NCBI GenBank assembly: GCA_902578115.1 | Contig: CACHBR010000001.1 | Location: 124,001-188,000, forward strand | Source: an uncultured Pelagibacteraceae bacterium | Lineage (GTDB): Bacteria > Pseudomonadota > Alphaproteobacteria > Pelagibacterales > Pelagibacteraceae | Length of the DNA stretch: 64,000 bases | Direction: 5' to 3' | Shown here: in pieces, positions 63,914 to 64,000 of the stretch | Position numbering within the stretch: position 1 is the stretch's first letter | How the letters are laid out: every line of letters starts with the position of its first letter | The notes under the pieces: model-generated | Seen by the model: the letters and a program-made list of their open reading frames with translations, nothing else | Told to the model about the DNA's origin: nothing | The model's database searches: none | Translations under genes and position numbers: made by a program

Positions 63914-64000
63914 CAAAAAGAATTTTAAAGGGTGAAGTAGTGAGTAATAAAAACGACAAAACTGTAGTTGTTAAAGTACAAAGAAGGTTTAGACATCCTT
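63910..64000 (+). CDS. rpsQ: 30S ribosomal protein S17, 5' part (truncated by window end)
   Basis: ATG at 63910 translates [30 protein letters not shown], following rpmC. Confidence 0.93.
   Translation, partial: MTKRILKGEVVSNKNDKTVVVKVQRRFRHP

Noticed and set aside
1-64000. CRISPR arrays, IS elements, integrases, rRNA genes, prophage modules
   Set aside because: None seen: no regularly spaced direct repeats, transposase/integrase-like proteins or rRNA-like sequence were recognised by eye.

Overview
AT-rich, very tightly packed window with the look of a streamlined SAR11/Pelagibacter-type alphaproteobacterial genome (lineage is an inference from coding style and gene content; no search was run). 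Positions 1-23.7 kb are mostly housekeeping: nrdAB, 2-methylcitrate-type prpC/prpB, glmU C-terminal domain plus glmS, pgl, class II DAHP synthase, nadE, cysS, cimA, trmJ-like, rpsD, and a minus-strand run sfsA-map-purB-purC-purS-purQ-purL-bolA-grxD. Positions 23.7-42.3 kb are more accessory: two glycosyltransferases, a sulfatase, pirin, a TRAP transporter, a putative aromatic ring-cleavage set (FAH-family hydrolase, extradiol dioxygenase, MhpA-like FAD hydroxylase, BKACE/DUF849), a propeller-plus-beta-barrel surface protein, a tRNA-Leu-adjacent glycosyltransferase-like gene, nadK, NAD-dependent formate dehydrogenase, and a tRNA-Thr-adjacent methyltransferase. Positions 42.4-64 kb hold rlmB, tRNA-Tyr, tRNA-Gly, tuf, tRNA-Trp, secE-nusG-rplKAJL-rpoBC and then rpsLG-fusA directly joined to the S10 operon (rpsJ to rpsQ, truncated at the window end). 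No rRNA, CRISPR array or mobile element was recognised. The best candidate for an under-described system is the 28.7-35.7 kb TRAP/aromatic ring-cleavage cluster. Secondary candidates are the surface autotransporter-like protein, the stand-alone GlmU acetyltransferase domain, the tRNA-led accessory genes and the low-complexity tails on S19 and L3.
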